This document shows positions 5,553-6,197 of a stretch of 6,197 nucleotides of DNA, one piece after another. Position 1 is the first letter of the stretch, and each line of letters starts with the position of its first letter. Both the position numbers and the translations under genes were made by a program. Source of the DNA: an uncultured Fibrobacterota bacterium (GTDB lineage Bacteria; Fibrobacterota; Chitinivibrionia; Chitinivibrionales; CAIOZP01); contig CAIOZP010000153.1 of assembly GCA_903862805.1 (NCBI GenBank), positions 1 through 6,197 on the forward strand. Reading direction: 5' to 3'. Under the pieces are notes generated by a model. The model searched no databases. It saw nothing but the letters and a program-made list of their open reading frames with translations, and had not been told where the DNA came from.

Positions 5553-6197
5553 TTATTTACCCGCTTCGCCAGAGTTGCCTGCGGTTCTGGTCATTGGGAA
5601 CAATTGGATATTGCACATATATATCTGGCCGGCGCTGTCGTCCGTTGCTGCAATTTGCAAAAGTTTTTTGCGGAATTTTCGGACTTCGCTTTTAACCAGA
5701 TCCATCTTCGGCTCTGAGAGTGCCAGCGAAAGAGAAGATATGTCGCGGTTTTTTTTCGGGGTTTTTTCCATGGCGCGTTTGGCCATGTCCAACATTTGTA
5801 AATGAAAATTTACGACGTGCAAAGACTGGATTTCGTCGCCAGTGGATACCACCGACTCAGCGGGTACCCAGCATCCTTTTTCATTTTTCCGGATGAGTCC
5901 CATTATCTCTAAATTTTGTATTGCTTCTTTGGCCTCGGCTGGTTTTATCGGCGGATCGAGACGGGCGGCAAGCGAGGCGTAATCGTCAACGAACCAGTAG
6001 TAATTCAGCATATCGCGAATAATCACATAATACCATTTTTTGAATAATGACAACTCTTCGGCGGCAAGAGTTTTTGCATGCGGACGGCGCGAAGACAAAA
6101 GCTGTTCGAGCTGATCATTTTTCTCTGCATGGGATTTTGCCTTGGAGAAATAAATCAGCTTCTTGAAAAACCTCGACTCGTTTTCGGCATGGCCGAC
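5553..6197 (-). CDS. TIGR02147 (DUF4423-type) family putative regulator, 5' end outside window
   Basis: The last 214 codons of a protein whose start lies beyond the right edge; the frame is open to the last base, so the TTG at 6098 is not the real start. Visible landmarks are SRFFKKLIYFSKAKSHAEK, then EELSLFKKWYYVIIRDML, a winged-helix-like stretch with DPPIKPAEAKEAIQNLEIMGLIRKNEKG, the strongly characteristic VVSTGDEIQSLHVVNFHLQMLDMA, and RDISSLSLALSEPKMD followed by VRKFRKKLLQIA and IQLFPMT near the end. These match the TIGR02147 family, first recognised as a Fibrobacter paralogous family. Members usually carry an N-terminal HTH-like region, not visible here, and are presumed transcription regulators; no target is established to my knowledge. 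The stop is separated by one base from the ATG of the propeller lipoprotein, so the two are co-translated, and the regulator may control or respond to that lipoprotein (inference). Confidence 0.9.
   Translation of the reverse strand, partial: VGHAENESRFFKKLIYFSKAKSHAEKNDQLEQLLSSRRPHAKTLAAEELSLFKKWYYVIIRDMLNYYWFVDDYASLAARLDPPIKPAEAKEAIQNLEIMGLIRKNEKGCWVPAESVVSTGDEIQSLHVVNFHLQMLDMAKRAMEKTPKKNRDISSLSLALSEPKMDLVKSEVRKFRKKLLQIAATDDSAGQIYMCNIQLFPMTRTAGNSGEAGK

Noticed and set aside
5553..6098. Complete 181-aa gene starting at TTG 6098
   Set aside because: The frame is open to the window edge and the upstream residues match the family, so the gene is a 5'-truncated view of a longer protein.

Overview
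The window looks like a chromosomal segment of a Gram-negative bacterium, most likely from the Fibrobacterota / Chitinispirillia-type lineages. Three things point there. The right edge carries a protein matching the TIGR02147 (DUF4423-type) family, first defined as a Fibrobacter paralogous family. Next to it is a lipoprotein whose mature end has the Gly-rich GGGGTEIGN motif that I associate with lipoproteins of that phylum. A broken beta-helix protein ends in a domain resembling type IX secretion (Por) C-terminal signals. The lineage is an inference from family content; no marker gene is present.

Left part (1-2521, all on the minus strand): a compact metal-related operon. In transcription order it encodes a 98-aa His/Cys-rich small membrane protein (2480-2184), a periplasmic ZnuA/TroA-type metal-binding protein (2113-1235), a PF03773-type permease with an inserted His/Cys-rich loop (1176-214), and the start of a TIGR03943/DUF1980 (YcgQ-like) protein (211 to beyond the left edge). 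A consensus-like -10 box abutted by a 19-bp inverted repeat precedes the first gene. A second imperfect inverted repeat lies before the binding-protein gene, and a hairpin lies between the binding protein and the permease. No ZnuB/ZnuC-type ABC permease or ATPase is seen, so the binding protein may work with the permease/TIGR03943 pair. That would be an unusual, non-ABC metal-handling module (inference).

Middle (2522-2977): non-coding. It holds nearly seven head-to-tail copies of a 41-bp unit (2630-2906) and a strong minus-strand hairpin terminator (2927-2960).

Junction region (2978-3914): two gene remnants that have each lost their 5' part at the same point, near 3430. The minus-strand remnant is the C-terminal part of a DUF6261-like protein with a Pro/Ser/Thr tail. 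The plus-strand remnant is the C-terminal end of a secreted choice-of-anchor Q/beta-helix protein with a T9SS-like sorting domain. This head-to-head truncation is either a real rearrangement or an assembly join.

Right part (3971-6197, minus strand): a tightly coupled pair. A TIGR02147-family putative regulator (5' end outside the window) is followed after one base by a 526-aa surface or periplasmic lipoprotein with a carboxypeptidase-regulatory-like domain and beta-propeller-like repeats.
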